Origin: Nonomuraea jiangxiensis
GTDB lineage: Bacteria; Actinomycetota; Actinomycetes; Streptosporangiales; Streptosporangiaceae
Length of the DNA stretch: 64,000 nt
Reading direction: 5' to 3'
Assembly (NCBI RefSeq): GCF_900099965.1
Contig: NZ_FNDJ01000010.1
Span: 1-64,000 of the forward strand
Shown here piece by piece: positions 15,865-24,391 of the stretch. Position numbers and translations under genes: made by a program. The notes below the pieces were generated by a model. The model was given only the letters and a program-made list of their open reading frames with translations, ran no database searches and was not told the origin of the DNA. The first letter of the stretch is position 1, and every line of letters starts with the position of its first letter.

Positions 15865-17388
15865 TCAGGACAGGCGGCTGATCCGGACGGCGTCGGCGAT
15901 GACCAACCCCGTGCCTCCGGTCCAGCGGCTCGTTCCCACGACGTTGTAGGTGCCGGCGTTGAGGGTGAAGGTGCCTATGTTGCGCCAGGCGCCTCCGCCG
16001 GCACGTTGGTCGACATAGACGGTCTGATTACCGCTCGACGTCGCCACTATGTACGGTGCCGAACTGTTGTATCCAGGATCGTCCGGATACCAGACCTCCA
16101 CCCGGTAGCTTCCGGTGCTGGGGATCGCGGCCGAGTACCACGCCGGGTCGCTGGCTTCGACCGGTTCGGCGAAGCGGTAGTCGGCGCCGTAGCGCTGGGT
16201 GGAGTACGTGGAGGTACCCCAGTTGGCGCTGGCGGTGAACTGGCCCGCGGTGGTGTTGTCGATGGTCGTCGACCACGTCGGCGGCTCGGTGGTGCCACCG
16301 GTCACGTAGTTCATGTACGTGGTCCAGTTCCAGTTCCGCCCCGGGTCGGTGTGGGTCGCCCCGGGCACCTCGCTGTGGCCGACGATGCCGGTCCGGGTCT
16401 TGGGAATGCCGTACTTGTCGCAGAGGTAGCGGGTCAGCGCGGCCGAGGCCCGGTACATCGCGTCGGTGAACCACGAGGCGTTGTCGACGAAGCCCTCGTG
16501 CTCGATGCCGATGGAACGGTTGTTGAAGGTGGAGTTCCCCGCGTGCCAGGCGACGTCCTTGTCACGCACCATCTGGGTGATGGCGCCGTTGGAGGACTTG
16601 ACCACGTAGTGGGCCGAGACCTGCGCGGCGGGGTTCTGGAACCAGGAGATGGTTCCCGCGTACGAGCCCTGGGTGACGTGGATGACCACCCGGTCGATGT
16701 TGTAGCTGGTCTCCCGGCTGGACACCCGGTAGTTGCTGGTGCTGGCGGGCACCCAGGCGGCCGGCGGGTAGTCGGGGCTGGCCAGCGCGGCCCTGGCGTT
16801 CAGGTCGCGGGCCTTGGCGTACTCGCCGCGGTCGGCGGTGACCTCCTGCGGCTTGACCTGCACGCCGCGGATGTCGAGGCCGAGGCCGAGCTGCTCGTAC
16901 ACGGCGTCGGCGTAGAGGCGGGCCAGCTCGGGAGAGGAGGCGTTGGCGTACTTGGCGACGGACTGGTACCAGCGGCCCACGTCCTTCCTGGCGGTCTCGT
17001 CGAGGCCGAGGGCGTCGGCGTGGGAGCGCAGGACGGCCGCGCCGCCGAGGATGTTGGCCGCGTCGTCGTTGCGCAGCTGCTCGACCGGGAGGCCGGTCAG
17101 CTCGGCGGCCTTCTCGAGCGAGTGGTTGGTGGGGTTGCTGACCAGGTGCATCATGCCGTAGCCGCCGCTGGCGCTGGGCTCGCCGTTGTGGCCGTCGAGA
17201 CGGGTCTCGGCGTAGGCCACGGCGACGAGCAGGTCGCGGGGCACGTCGTGATCGGCCGCCGCCTTGGCGAACGCGGCGGGCAGCGCCGGCTCCTTGGCCT
17301 GGGCCAGAGCGGGCTGGCCTGCGGCGATGAGGAGGGCGGCGAGCATCGTGGTGGCGAGGGCGGTTAATCGCTTACGGACGAGAGTCAT
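15865..17388 (-). CDS. Secreted N-acetylmuramoyl-L-alanine amidase with golvesin-type C-terminal module
   Basis: A 507-residue exported cell-wall hydrolase. The Sec signal peptide runs to about ALAQA (residue 30). Residues ~35-120 resemble a lysozyme/transglycosylase-like helical domain (VAVAYAETRLDGHNG, GGYGMMHL). The Amidase_2 domain begins near NIDRVVIHVTQGS, with metal-binding His and later GHSEVPGATHTDPG. The C-terminal ~130 residues (IDN...TASANWGTSTYS...ADAVRISRLS) form the golvesin/xanthan-lyase-like beta module also found in the divergent glycoside hydrolase. It should cleave the amide between MurNAc and L-Ala in peptidoglycan. GGAG lies upstream of the ATG. Confidence 0.9.
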   Translation of the reverse strand: MTLVRKRLTALATTMLAALLIAAGQPALAQAKEPALPAAFAKAAADHDVPRDLLVAVAYAETRLDGHNGEPSASGGYGMMHLVSNPTNHSLEKAAELTGLPVEQLRNDDAANILGGAAVLRSHADALGLDETARKDVGRWYQSVAKYANASSPELARLYADAVYEQLGLGLDIRGVQVKPQEVTADRGEYAKARDLNARAALASPDYPPAAWVPASTSNYRVSSRETSYNIDRVVIHVTQGSYAGTISWFQNPAAQVSAHYVVKSSNGAITQMVRDKDVAWHAGNSTFNNRSIGIEHEGFVDNASWFTDAMYRASAALTRYLCDKYGIPKTRTGIVGHSEVPGATHTDPGRNWNWTTYMNYVTGGTTEPPTWSTTIDNTTAGQFTASANWGTSTYSTQRYGADYRFAEPVEASDPAWYSAAIPSTGSYRVEVWYPDDPGYNSSAPYIVATSSGNQTVYVDQRAGGGAWRNIGTFTLNAGTYNVVGTSRWTGGTGLVIADAVRISRLS

Positions 17389-17439
17389 GGGGGGCTCCTC
17401 GTTGGCGATGACGGCAGCACGCTACGGCACCTTCTGACA

Positions 17440-17458
17440 AATGTCGATAATTGACATT
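17440..17458. promoter_or_regulatory. Inverted repeat AATGTC-N7-GACATT between divergent wall-enzyme genes
   Basis: Perfect 6-bp arms AATGTC (17440-17445) and GACATT (17453-17458) around a 7-bp AT-rich spacer sit 52 bp upstream of the amidase and about 200 bp upstream of the GHL10 gene. Placement and symmetry suggest an operator for one or both genes; no regulator is identified. Confidence 0.45.
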
Positions 17459-17657
17459 ACATCCGTGTTAAGTGAAACTTTCCGCCCCAGGTTTCTCGCT
17501 CCGCATTCGACGAAAGCGCCCGGTGGCGTACGGGAGATGGCCTGGGGATGGCATTCGAGGGCATTCGGGGTGGCGTCGGGGAGGCGCCGAAGATTGGGCC
17601 CCCACGATGTTGTGAAAACTATTGCGCTTCCCGGCGATCGCCCTGAAACTTCCTTTC

Positions 17658-19610
17658 GTGACCGCGCTCCTGCGTACCATCCTGGCGGCGCTCACCGCCG
17701 CACTCGTCAGCATCGTGGCCCCCACCCCCTCCTCCGCTTCCTCCATCGCCTGCGCGACCGACCCGGCGACCCCGAAGCGGCAGCTCAGAGCCATGTGGAT
17801 CTCGTCGGTATCGAACATCGACTGGCCGAGCCGCACCGGGCTGAGCGTGTCGGCGCAGCAGGCCGAGTTCCGCGCCTGGCTGGACCTGGCCGTCCAGAAA
17901 CGGATGAACGCCGTCATGGTGCAGGTCAGGCCGACGGCCGACGCGTTCTGGCCCTCGCCGTACGAGCCGTGGTCGCAGTGGCTGACCGGCACCCAGGGTG
18001 GCAACCCCGGGTACGACCCGCTGGCGTTCATGGTCAACGAGGCCCACGCCCGGAACCTTGAGTTTCACGCCTGGTTCAACCCGTACCGGATCGCCAACCA
18101 CGCCGACCCCGCCCGGCTCGTGGCAAGCCACCCGGCCCGGCAACACCCCGGCTGGCGGTTCGCCTACGACGGGAAGTTGTACTACAACCCCGGCCTCCCC
18201 GAGGTCCGCGACTTCATCGAGGACGCGATCATGGACGCCGTCTCCCGTTACGACGTGGACGGCGTACACCTCGACGACTACTTCTACCCCTATCCGGCCA
18301 GCGGCCAGAGCATCCCCGACGCCGCCGCCTACGCCGAGTACGGTGACGCGTTCGACGACATCGCCGACTGGCGCCGCGACAACGTCAACCAGCTCGTACG
18401 CGAGCTGGACCAGCGCATCCACGCGGCCAAGCCGCACGTGTCGTTCGGCATCAGCCCGTTCGGCATCTGGCGCAACTCCAGCACCGACCCGCTCGGCTCG
18501 CGAACCTCGGGCCTGCAGTCGTACGACGCCATCTACGCCGACACCAGGCAGTGGGTGAAGCAGGGCTGGGTGGACTACCTGGCGCCGCAGATCTACTGGC
18601 ACATCGGCTTCCCCACGGCCGCCTACGAGGTGCTCACCGCCTGGTGGTCCGACGTCGTCAGGGACAGCGGCGTGCAGCTCGTCGTCGGCCAGGCCGCCTA
18701 CCGCTCGGGCGCCTCCGGGCAGGACGCCGCCTGGCAGGACCCGGCCGAGCTGAGCGACCACCTGACCGACAACCGGCGGCACCCCGAGGTCGTCGGCGAC
18801 ATCTACTTCAGCGCCAAGGACGTCAGGGCCGACCGCATCGGCGCCATGACCCGGCTCGTGAACACCCACTACACCAGGCCCGCCCTGCTGCCCGCCCGCG
18901 GCACCGGCGGCGCCCCCGCCGCGCCCGCGATCACCGCGGCCACCCGGGTCTCGAACGGCGTCCAGGTCTCCTGGACGGGTTCGGGCACCTCGTACGCGGT
19001 CTACCGGGTGGACGGCTCGCAGTCCGCGGCCGATCCGTGCTTCTTCGCCGACGCCCGCAACCTCGTCACGACCACCCGGCAGACCACGTTCACCGACACC
19101 TCCGCCGCCGCCGGGACGTACACGTACTACGTGGCCGCGCTCAACCGGCAGCACCGGGAGAGCCCGCCCAGCGCGGGCAGGGTCGTGAGCTCGTCGGGCG
19201 GCTCGTTCAGCGTCGTGATCGACAACGCCGATGCCGGGTTCACCGCCAGTGCGAACTGGGGCACCTCCACCTTCTCCGGGCAGCTGCACGGCGCCGACTA
19301 CCGCTTCGCCGACCCGGTCACGGCCAGCGACCCGGCCTGGTACCGGGCGGCCATCCCGAGCGCCGGGAGCTACCGCGTGGAGGTGTGGTATCCGGGCAAC
19401 GCCGGTTACAACAGCGCGACGCCGTACATCGTGGCCGCGACCGGCGGCAACCAGACCGTGACCGTGGACCAGCGCTCGGGCGGCGGGCAGTGGCGGGTGC
19501 TCGGCACGTACCAGCTCGCGGCCGGGACGTACAACGTCGTGGGAGTGAGCCGCTGGACCTCCACGACCGGCTACGTCGTCGCCGACGCCGTACGGATCAG
19601 CAAGGTCTGA
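17658..19610 (+). CDS. Secreted GHL10-family glycoside hydrolase with Fn3-like and golvesin-type modules
   Basis: About 650 residues. A signal peptide ends near PSSASS. The catalytic domain (RAMWISSVSNIDWPS, MNAVMVQVRPTADAF, FHAWFNPYRIANHADP, YDVDGVHLDDYFYPYP) is the glycosyl-hydrolase-like 10 (YngK/DUF187-type) family, thought to act on wall or exopolysaccharide glycans. A fibronectin-III-like linker (VQVSWTGSGTSYAVYRVDG) follows. The last ~130 residues are the same beta module as in the divergent amidase, by eye about two-thirds identical. GTG 17658 gives a normal signal peptide; an in-frame TTG at 17622 adds 12 residues and neither has a clear ribosome site. Confidence 0.85.
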   Translation: MTALLRTILAALTAALVSIVAPTPSSASSIACATDPATPKRQLRAMWISSVSNIDWPSRTGLSVSAQQAEFRAWLDLAVQKRMNAVMVQVRPTADAFWPSPYEPWSQWLTGTQGGNPGYDPLAFMVNEAHARNLEFHAWFNPYRIANHADPARLVASHPARQHPGWRFAYDGKLYYNPGLPEVRDFIEDAIMDAVSRYDVDGVHLDDYFYPYPASGQSIPDAAAYAEYGDAFDDIADWRRDNVNQLVRELDQRIHAAKPHVSFGISPFGIWRNSSTDPLGSRTSGLQSYDAIYADTRQWVKQGWVDYLAPQIYWHIGFPTAAYEVLTAWWSDVVRDSGVQLVVGQAAYRSGASGQDAAWQDPAELSDHLTDNRRHPEVVGDIYFSAKDVRADRIGAMTRLVNTHYTRPALLPARGTGGAPAAPAITAATRVSNGVQVSWTGSGTSYAVYRVDGSQSAADPCFFADARNLVTTTRQTTFTDTSAAAGTYTYYVAALNRQHRESPPSAGRVVSSSGGSFSVVIDNADAGFTASANWGTSTFSGQLHGADYRFADPVTASDPAWYRAAIPSAGSYRVEVWYPGNAGYNSATPYIVAATGGNQTVTVDQRSGGGQWRVLGTYQLAAGTYNVVGVSRWTSTTGYVVADAVRISKV

Positions 19611-19661
19611 ACCGACAGCCGGAGTCTGGGCAGGGTCGTCGGATGATCGTACGATGAGCCG

Positions 19662-20747
19662 GTGGACGGTGCCGGCCCGCGAGCGATCGACGCGGTCGCG
19701 GTCCTGGTCGCGGCGGGCCTGACGGTGGCGACCGGCTATCCGGGGCCCGTGCTCGTGGTCCTGGTGGCGGCGGCGCTGCCGGTGCTCTGGATGCGCCGCG
19801 CGCCGCTCACCGTCGCCTGGATCGGCGCGGGCACGGCCATCGCCCTGCCCGTGTCGTCGGTGCTGGTGCCCGCCTCCGTGCTGCTGCCCGGCGAGCTGCT
19901 GCTCTGGCCGCCCGCCTGCCCGTTCGCCGTCTACGGCGCGCTGGCGTTCGCGGCCGAGCGGCACCGCGGGGTGCCGCAGTGGTCGCCGGTGGTCACCCTC
20001 GCCCTGGCCACGGTGGCCTTCCCCGACCCGGCCCTGGCCTTGCGCACCGGGGTGGTGATCGCGCTGTCCGCCTTGTACGGCATGTACATGTCCGTCAGGG
20101 AACGCCTGCGGCACGAGCTGGCCTCACGGGCCGAGCGGGTGGAACGCGAGCGGCTGGCGGGCGAGATGCACGACGTGGTCACCCACCGGGTGAGCCGGAT
20201 GGTGCTGCAGGCCGGGGTGCTGGCCGTGGCCGCGGGCGACGAGCGGGCCAGGGCGGCGGCCGAGGAGCTGCGCGCGACGGGGTACGAGGCGCTGGAGGAG
20301 CTGCGGCACATGGTGGCGCTGCTCCGGCGGGGCACCGGGGAGGGGTTCGACCGGGGGCTGCCGCTGCCCGACCTGCGGCCGTTGATCACGGAGTCGGCCG
20401 CCGCCGGGGTGCCGGTGGAGCTGACCGTCATCGGCACGCCGGTGCCGCTGCCCGGTGCCGTGGGGCGGACGGCGTACCTGGTGGTGCGGGAGGCCCTCAC
20501 GAACGTGCGCAAGCACGCGCCCGGCGCGGACGTCCGGGTGCAGGTCCGCTTTCTGCCGGGCTCCGTACGGCTGAGCGTGCGCAACACCCCCGGCCAGCCG
20601 GACGCCTGGGTCACCGGCACCGACCCCGGGATGGGCCTGCCGGACCTGCGGCAGCGGGTGGAGCTGGTCGGCGGCACGCTGGAGACGGGCGAGCAGGAGG
20701 AGGGCGGCTTCCGTGTGGAGGCCACGCTGCCCACCTCACCATCCTGA
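19662..20747 (+). CDS. Membrane sensor histidine kinase (HisKA_3 type)
   Basis: A 361-residue NarL-partner-type kinase. Residues ~10-145 contain five or six hydrophobic segments. The dimerisation/phosphoacceptor motif is ERERLAGEMHDVVTHRVSRM with His170. The ATPase N-box is REALTNVRKHAPG and the G-box DPGMGLPDLRQRVELVGG. Kinases of this type normally sit next to a LuxR-type response regulator, but the downstream gene is a convergent YbaB protein and none is nearby, so it is an orphan. GTG 19662 is used. The last 12 bp overlap the end of the YbaB gene. Confidence 0.85.
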   Translation: MDGAGPRAIDAVAVLVAAGLTVATGYPGPVLVVLVAAALPVLWMRRAPLTVAWIGAGTAIALPVSSVLVPASVLLPGELLLWPPACPFAVYGALAFAAERHRGVPQWSPVVTLALATVAFPDPALALRTGVVIALSALYGMYMSVRERLRHELASRAERVERERLAGEMHDVVTHRVSRMVLQAGVLAVAAGDERARAAAEELRATGYEALEELRHMVALLRRGTGEGFDRGLPLPDLRPLITESAAAGVPVELTVIGTPVPLPGAVGRTAYLVVREALTNVRKHAPGADVRVQVRFLPGSVRLSVRNTPGQPDAWVTGTDPGMGLPDLRQRVELVGGTLETGEQEEGGFRVEATLPTSPS

Positions 20748-21089
20748 CTCGGGGTTCAGCAGGCGCTCGAACCGGGCGTTGGCCTCAACGGGGTCGAAGC
20801 CCGGCATCGCCTCGCGCATGAGGTCGTGAGCCTGGCGTTCGGCCTCCTCCCGGCCCCGCCGCACCGCCTCCAGCACCTCGTCCGCCAGCGCCGAGCTCCC
20901 CAGGCGCATGGCACGCGGATCGAAGGCGACCTCCAGGACCTGGCCGTTCGGGTCCACGGCGACCTTGACATGGCCGGACGGGCCCTCACCGACAGCGACG
21001 ATCTTGCCGAGCTCGTCCTGCGCGGTCTCCAGCCACGCCCGCATCTGCTCTTCCTGGCGGGCCTCCGCGTTGAGGTCCTGCTCCCTCAT
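20736..21089 (-). CDS. YbaB/EbfC-family protein
   Basis: A 117-residue small protein. The central strand-rich part GHVKVAVDPNGQVLEVAFDPRAMRLGSSALADEVLEAVRRG matches YbaB/EbfC nucleoid-associated proteins, with a helical N-terminus. In actinobacteria, such genes often sit beside WXG100/ESX-type genes, as here, and may play an accessory role rather than the recF-linked housekeeping one. It is followed upstream by a second YbaB paralogue on the same strand. Confidence 0.8.
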   Translation of the reverse strand: MREQDLNAEARQEEQMRAWLETAQDELGKIVAVGEGPSGHVKVAVDPNGQVLEVAFDPRAMRLGSSALADEVLEAVRRGREEAERQAHDLMREAMPGFDPVEANARFERLLNPESGW

Positions 21090-21131
21090 GTCGCGGGATC
21101 CATCTGGTGGGCGTGCACACCTGCCTCCAAC

Positions 21132-21521
21132 CTAAAGAAGATCGCGGATGACCTGCTCGGCCCTTGCCCGGACGAAAGTCTCGCCGAGCGGTTTGGGCAG
21201 CTCGGGAACCTCTCCCATGGCCTTGCTCGCGATCTGCTGGGCCTGCAGAGCCGCGTCCTGCTGGGCCGCTTGGAGCACGGCCGTCACCTGCCTGGCGAGC
21301 TCGCCCTCATGGAGCCGCATGGCGCGGGGGTCGATGCGCAGCCCGGTGATGTCACCCCGGCCACCGGCGGTCGCCTTGACGAGGTCGTCCTCGCTCGCGG
21401 CCCGGCCCACGACCTGCCCTATCGCGGCCTGCGCCGCCTGCAGGCCGCGCATGGCCCTGCGGGTCGTGGCGTAGATCTGTTCGACGTATTCGCGGTCTTC
21501 TTCTGGCGGTGGTATCGGCAT
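21132..21521 (-). CDS. YbaB/EbfC-family protein, second paralogue
   Basis: 129 residues: a helical start (EYVEQIYATTRRAMRGLQAAQ), then the YbaB-like core GRGDITGLRIDPRAMRLHEGELARQVTAVLQAA and a helical tail. It shares the RxxDPRAMRL core with the neighbouring paralogue. ATG 21521 has GGAG about 8 nt upstream, better than the in-frame ATG at 21569. It is transcribed away from the type VII-like genes; the intergenic 21522-21653 probably holds both promoters. Confidence 0.8.
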   Translation of the reverse strand: MPIPPPEEDREYVEQIYATTRRAMRGLQAAQAAIGQVVGRAASEDDLVKATAGGRGDITGLRIDPRAMRLHEGELARQVTAVLQAAQQDAALQAQQIASKAMGEVPELPKPLGETFVRARAEQVIRDLL

Positions 21522-21653
21522 GTCTTGCTCCGGTGCCAACGAGTGAAGGTCCCAGTGTAGACAGACCATTAACGTGATCTTGCCGTGGACTGCGGCACTC
21601 CTGTCCGAAGAGTGTCCTCAAGATCATGAAATATGACGCTATGGTGGATGAGC

Positions 21654-21974
21654 ATGACGGGACTTGAGGTCGCAATGGGGGCGATGGGGCAGGATGCCTC
21701 TCGGATCAGGACCCATGGGGAAGACGTCGGAGCCGCCATCCGGACGTACAGCCAGGGCGTGGACGGCGTGGCGGCCTCCGGCGACGACGGCCTGTTCGGC
21801 GATTTCGTCGCTGTTTACGCCGAATGCAGGCAGATGAAGGTCGCCGCGCTTTCCGGCCTTTCCACCGAGGCGGTCGCGACAGGCGACGGCCTGCACGGCG
21901 TGATCAGGAACACGCGCGACACCGAGATCGCCAACGCCGCGAACGTCGGGAACATCGGCGACACATGGGCATAA
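21654..21974 (+). CDS. ESX/type VII secretion-associated small helical protein (EspC/WXG-like)
   Basis: A 106-residue acidic, mostly helical protein (MTGLEVAMGAMGQDASRIRT...). Length, helical-hairpin character, and position before a larger WXG-like gene fit the small partner proteins (EspC/WXG100-like) of type VII effectors; no clear WXG is present. ATG 21654 follows GGTGGATG, and in-frame ATGs at 21633 and 21648 are alternatives. The stop overlaps the next gene's start by 10 bp, so they are coupled. Function as chaperone or co-secreted partner is inferred from context. Confidence 0.6.
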   Translation: MTGLEVAMGAMGQDASRIRTHGEDVGAAIRTYSQGVDGVAASGDDGLFGDFVAVYAECRQMKVAALSGLSTEAVATGDGLHGVIRNTRDTEIANAANVGNIGDTWA

Positions 21975-22951
21975 CGCTGGACCCCGCGCTCACCGGGATG
22001 ATGTCGATGATCGGCCCCTTCGTGAGCGCTGACGAGGACATGTTCAGAGGCGAGGGCAACGCCGACCGTACGCTGCTCGCCGGTGTGCTCCCCGCGGCGA
22101 ACGGGGCCGATACGGCGGTCCGCGGCGCGCAGCAGGGCTACCGCGGCGAGTCCGCCGCCGCCATGGAGCAGCACTGGAACAGGGTCGGCAACGACGGCGG
22201 CCACATCACCCAGGCCACCGCAGCGATGCGGATGTCGCCCGCGATCCTCGACGGCGGCGCCTCGGTGGTGTCCGCGATGAAGGTCGGCCAGGTCATGCAG
22301 GCGGCGACCGCGCTGGTGGACGTCCAGAAGCTGCTGTTAGCCGGAGGTATGGCCGCGGGTGCGGCCGCCAGCGCTCGAATACTCGCCGCGCGCCGGGCGA
22401 ACCAGGGGATCATGCACGCGGGCAGAGAGGCCGTCGGCAGCCAGCTGGTTCGCATATTGCGGACGAAGGTCCTTGAGCCCATGCGGCGAATCGCGGAGGG
22501 CCTGCGCCGCCCGGGCGGCCCCGGGGGCATGCCGGCACTGGCCGGCGCGGGCGGCCCCCGCGTCCCGATCCGGGCCGCAGCTCTGAGGGCCCCGTCCGGC
22601 CCTCGCTCCGTCCGGGACGGCATGGCCCAGATGGGCCGCAGGAACAGGGGATCGAGCGGTGGTAGTGGTGGCGGCGGGGGCGGGCGCCGAGGCGGCGGTG
22701 GCGGCGGCAGGGGGATTTTCGGCCGAGACCGGACCGGCAAGATACATGGAGAGACCCTCAACGACGCCAGGGGCATGACGAAGGCGGAGGCGGAGGCGGC
22801 CAAGAAGGAGATGGAGGCGAGCCTCAGGGCGAGGAAGGCCGAGGAAGACAGGCTGGGCTGGGAGTCGGGGCATGCCGAGAGGATCAGAAGGGAAGAGCGG
22901 GCTCTCAGAGAGTTCGAGGAGAGCATGCGGCGGCAAGGATACGAGGGATGA
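21965..22951 (+). CDS. Putative type VII-secreted polymorphic toxin-like protein
   Basis: 328 residues in three parts. Residues 1-~125 are helical and WXG-like (MEQHWNRVGNDGG, Trp71). Residues ~126-222 are Ala/Gly/Arg-rich, and ~228-250 is an almost pure Gly/Arg/Ser linker. Residues ~255-328 form a compact, highly charged helical domain starting DRTGKIHGETLNDARGM, with two histidines (His261, His303) and many acidic/basic pairs. A WXG-like head, flexible linker and small charged tail is the layout of secreted toxins. I do not recognise the tail's family with confidence. It overlaps the upstream partner gene and is followed 49 bp later by a HEAT-like protein that could be its immunity protein. 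Confidence 0.55.
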   Translation: MGITLDPALTGMMSMIGPFVSADEDMFRGEGNADRTLLAGVLPAANGADTAVRGAQQGYRGESAAAMEQHWNRVGNDGGHITQATAAMRMSPAILDGGASVVSAMKVGQVMQAATALVDVQKLLLAGGMAAGAAASARILAARRANQGIMHAGREAVGSQLVRILRTKVLEPMRRIAEGLRRPGGPGGMPALAGAGGPRVPIRAAALRAPSGPRSVRDGMAQMGRRNRGSSGGSGGGGGGRRGGGGGGRGIFGRDRTGKIHGETLNDARGMTKAEAEAAKKEMEASLRARKAEEDRLGWESGHAERIRREERALREFEESMRRQGYEG

Positions 22952-23000
22952 GCTCACGTCCGGCGACGCGGAGCGCAAGAGGAACAGGTGGTGACGGCCG

Positions 23001-23666
23001 ATGCAGAGCCAAGCAGGCGACGATCTGATCGAGCGCATCCGCATGCATCCGGCCGACGACGACGTCGTGGGCCCGGCGGCCAACGACCTGTTGAGCGAGC
23101 TGTACAAGGGATACCCCGTCGAGAACCTCGGCAGGCTCCTCCACAGCGACGATGACCTGGTCGTACGGACGGGGACCTGGGTGCTGTCGGAGCTGGGGGA
23201 GCTCGCCGCCCCGATGATGGACGAGGTCCCGGCCCTGCTCGCCAGCCCCATCCGTAACGTACGGTATTTCGCGATCGAGGTCGTGCTGCTGAACGCCGAC
23301 GAACGGCATGGGCCCGCCATCGCGAGCGTCATGAGGATGAGCATGGACTACGATGCCGCCGTCCGCTGGAAGGTCCTCGAGTTCCTGTCCGAAGCCTCGA
23401 CCGATCAGTTGGAGGCGGGGGCGTCGTCCCTGGAGGCCGGTCCGGTCAAGACCCTGGCCGACTGGCTGGTCCGCCAGGACGACGAGGAGCCCGACCCGGG
23501 TGACGTCCTCGCCCGGCTCCAAGGCCCCGACCCGATGGCCCGGCTGTTCGCCGCGGCGGCTGCCGCACGCCTGTCCGATGAGGACAGGAGCCTCCTGGAG
23601 CACGCGCTCACCGCCGAGGACGAGGAGATCCGCTCATTCGCCCAGGAGCGGCTGAGCGAGAACTGA
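23001..23666 (+). CDS. HEAT-like repeat protein, candidate immunity protein
   Basis: 221 acidic residues made of paired helices typical of HEAT/PBS-lyase repeats: GRLLHSDDDLVVRTGTWVLS, ASPIRNVRYFAIEVVLLNAD, YDAAVRWKVLEFLSEAS, MARLFAAAAAARLSDEDRS. No catalytic motif is visible and no signal peptide, so it is cytoplasmic. Single HEAT-like genes immediately after toxin genes often neutralise the cognate toxin by direct binding. Its net negative charge would suit the basic, charged C-terminus of the upstream protein. The immunity role is an inference. Confidence 0.55.
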   Translation: MQSQAGDDLIERIRMHPADDDVVGPAANDLLSELYKGYPVENLGRLLHSDDDLVVRTGTWVLSELGELAAPMMDEVPALLASPIRNVRYFAIEVVLLNADERHGPAIASVMRMSMDYDAAVRWKVLEFLSEASTDQLEAGASSLEAGPVKTLADWLVRQDDEEPDPGDVLARLQGPDPMARLFAAAAAARLSDEDRSLLEHALTAEDEEIRSFAQERLSEN

Positions 23667-23695
23667 CCCAGCGGCGTGGCCGGCGAATCTGGCGG

Positions 23696-24154
23696 TCAGT
23701 CCGGGGCCCAGTACTTCTCCAGTGCCTCTTCCAGGAAGCGGACCACCGGCTGCCAGTCGGCGGGTAGCGTGTAGCGGGTGGCGCGGTGGCCCTGGTGGGT
23801 CAGGGTGTAGGCGATGAAGTCGGCGCCCTGAGGGCGTGCCTCGGAGGGGCCGATCCGCAGGTTCGCGAGGTGGCCGCGCAGCACGGCCAGCTCCTCGGCC
23901 GTCAGGGGCAGGTCCACGACCGGGCCGGTGCGGCGGCTGAACGCGGCCCGGCCGTCGGCGGCGACGATCACCTGATTGTCGACGCCCGCGAAGCCGCCCT
24001 GCTCACGCAGCTCGACCAGCGACTCCTGCGGTACGTCCGCCGCCGGAGCAGCCGGAGCTCGCGCAACGGACACCGGGGCCGCGCTCGCCCTCGTGGCCAG
24101 GGCGAGCACCAGGACGAGCACCGGCAGGAACACGATCCGCCAGATTCTCCTCAT
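23696..24154 (-). CDS. Secreted small protein, emfourin-like
   Basis: 152 residues with a signal peptide (MRRIWRIVFLPVLVLVLALATRA to about ASAAP). The mature part, VELREQGGFAGVDNQVIVAADG ... LTAEELAVLRGHLANL ... GADFIAYTLTHQG ... LPADWQPVVRFLEEALE, resembles emfourin, the protealysin (M4 metalloprotease) inhibitor family often exported by actinomycetes. No metalloprotease gene is in the window. AAGGGAC precedes ATG 24154. The assignment rests on pattern only, so a generic secreted protein is the alternative. Confidence 0.5.
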   Translation of the reverse strand: MRRIWRIVFLPVLVLVLALATRASAAPVSVARAPAAPAADVPQESLVELREQGGFAGVDNQVIVAADGRAAFSRRTGPVVDLPLTAEELAVLRGHLANLRIGPSEARPQGADFIAYTLTHQGHRATRYTLPADWQPVVRFLEEALEKYWAPD

Positions 24155-24189
24155 GTCCCTTGGACGTACCACGGCCCCGATCGGCTCAA

Positions 24190-24339
24190 TCACCCGAGCA
24201 CCTGTCTGAACGACTTCATGAGGCGTAGTAGGCGAACTGGTCGTTGATCCGCGCCTCGATCGACGACAACCGCGGCTCGTAGACGGCGTAGAAGCCGGCG
24301 GTAGCGCCGCTCCAGCGCCGTCATGCCGTCCTGCCGCAT
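24190..24339 (-). pseudogene. Remnant of a PadR-linked gene
   Basis: Immediately downstream of the PadR gene, the minus strand encodes MRQDGMTALERRYRRLL, which looks like the start of the proteins often encoded after PadR regulators in actinomycetes (MTALERRYRRLLR...). After about 18 codons the frame degenerates; another frame reads FYAVYEPRLSSIEARIND to a stop near 24217. The pieces suggest a frameshifted, internally deleted gene. An intact 44-49-residue peptide is formally possible but has low-complexity Arg/Leu content. Confidence 0.35.
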
Positions 24340-24391
24340 CCAGGGGCCGATCCGACGGCCATCACGGGCCCGGGGGACGATCTGGCGGCCG

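Noticed and set aside
17619..20114. 831-codon minus-strand frame
   Set aside because: Antisense to the GHL10 hydrolase and histidine kinase genes, which have clear domain motifs.
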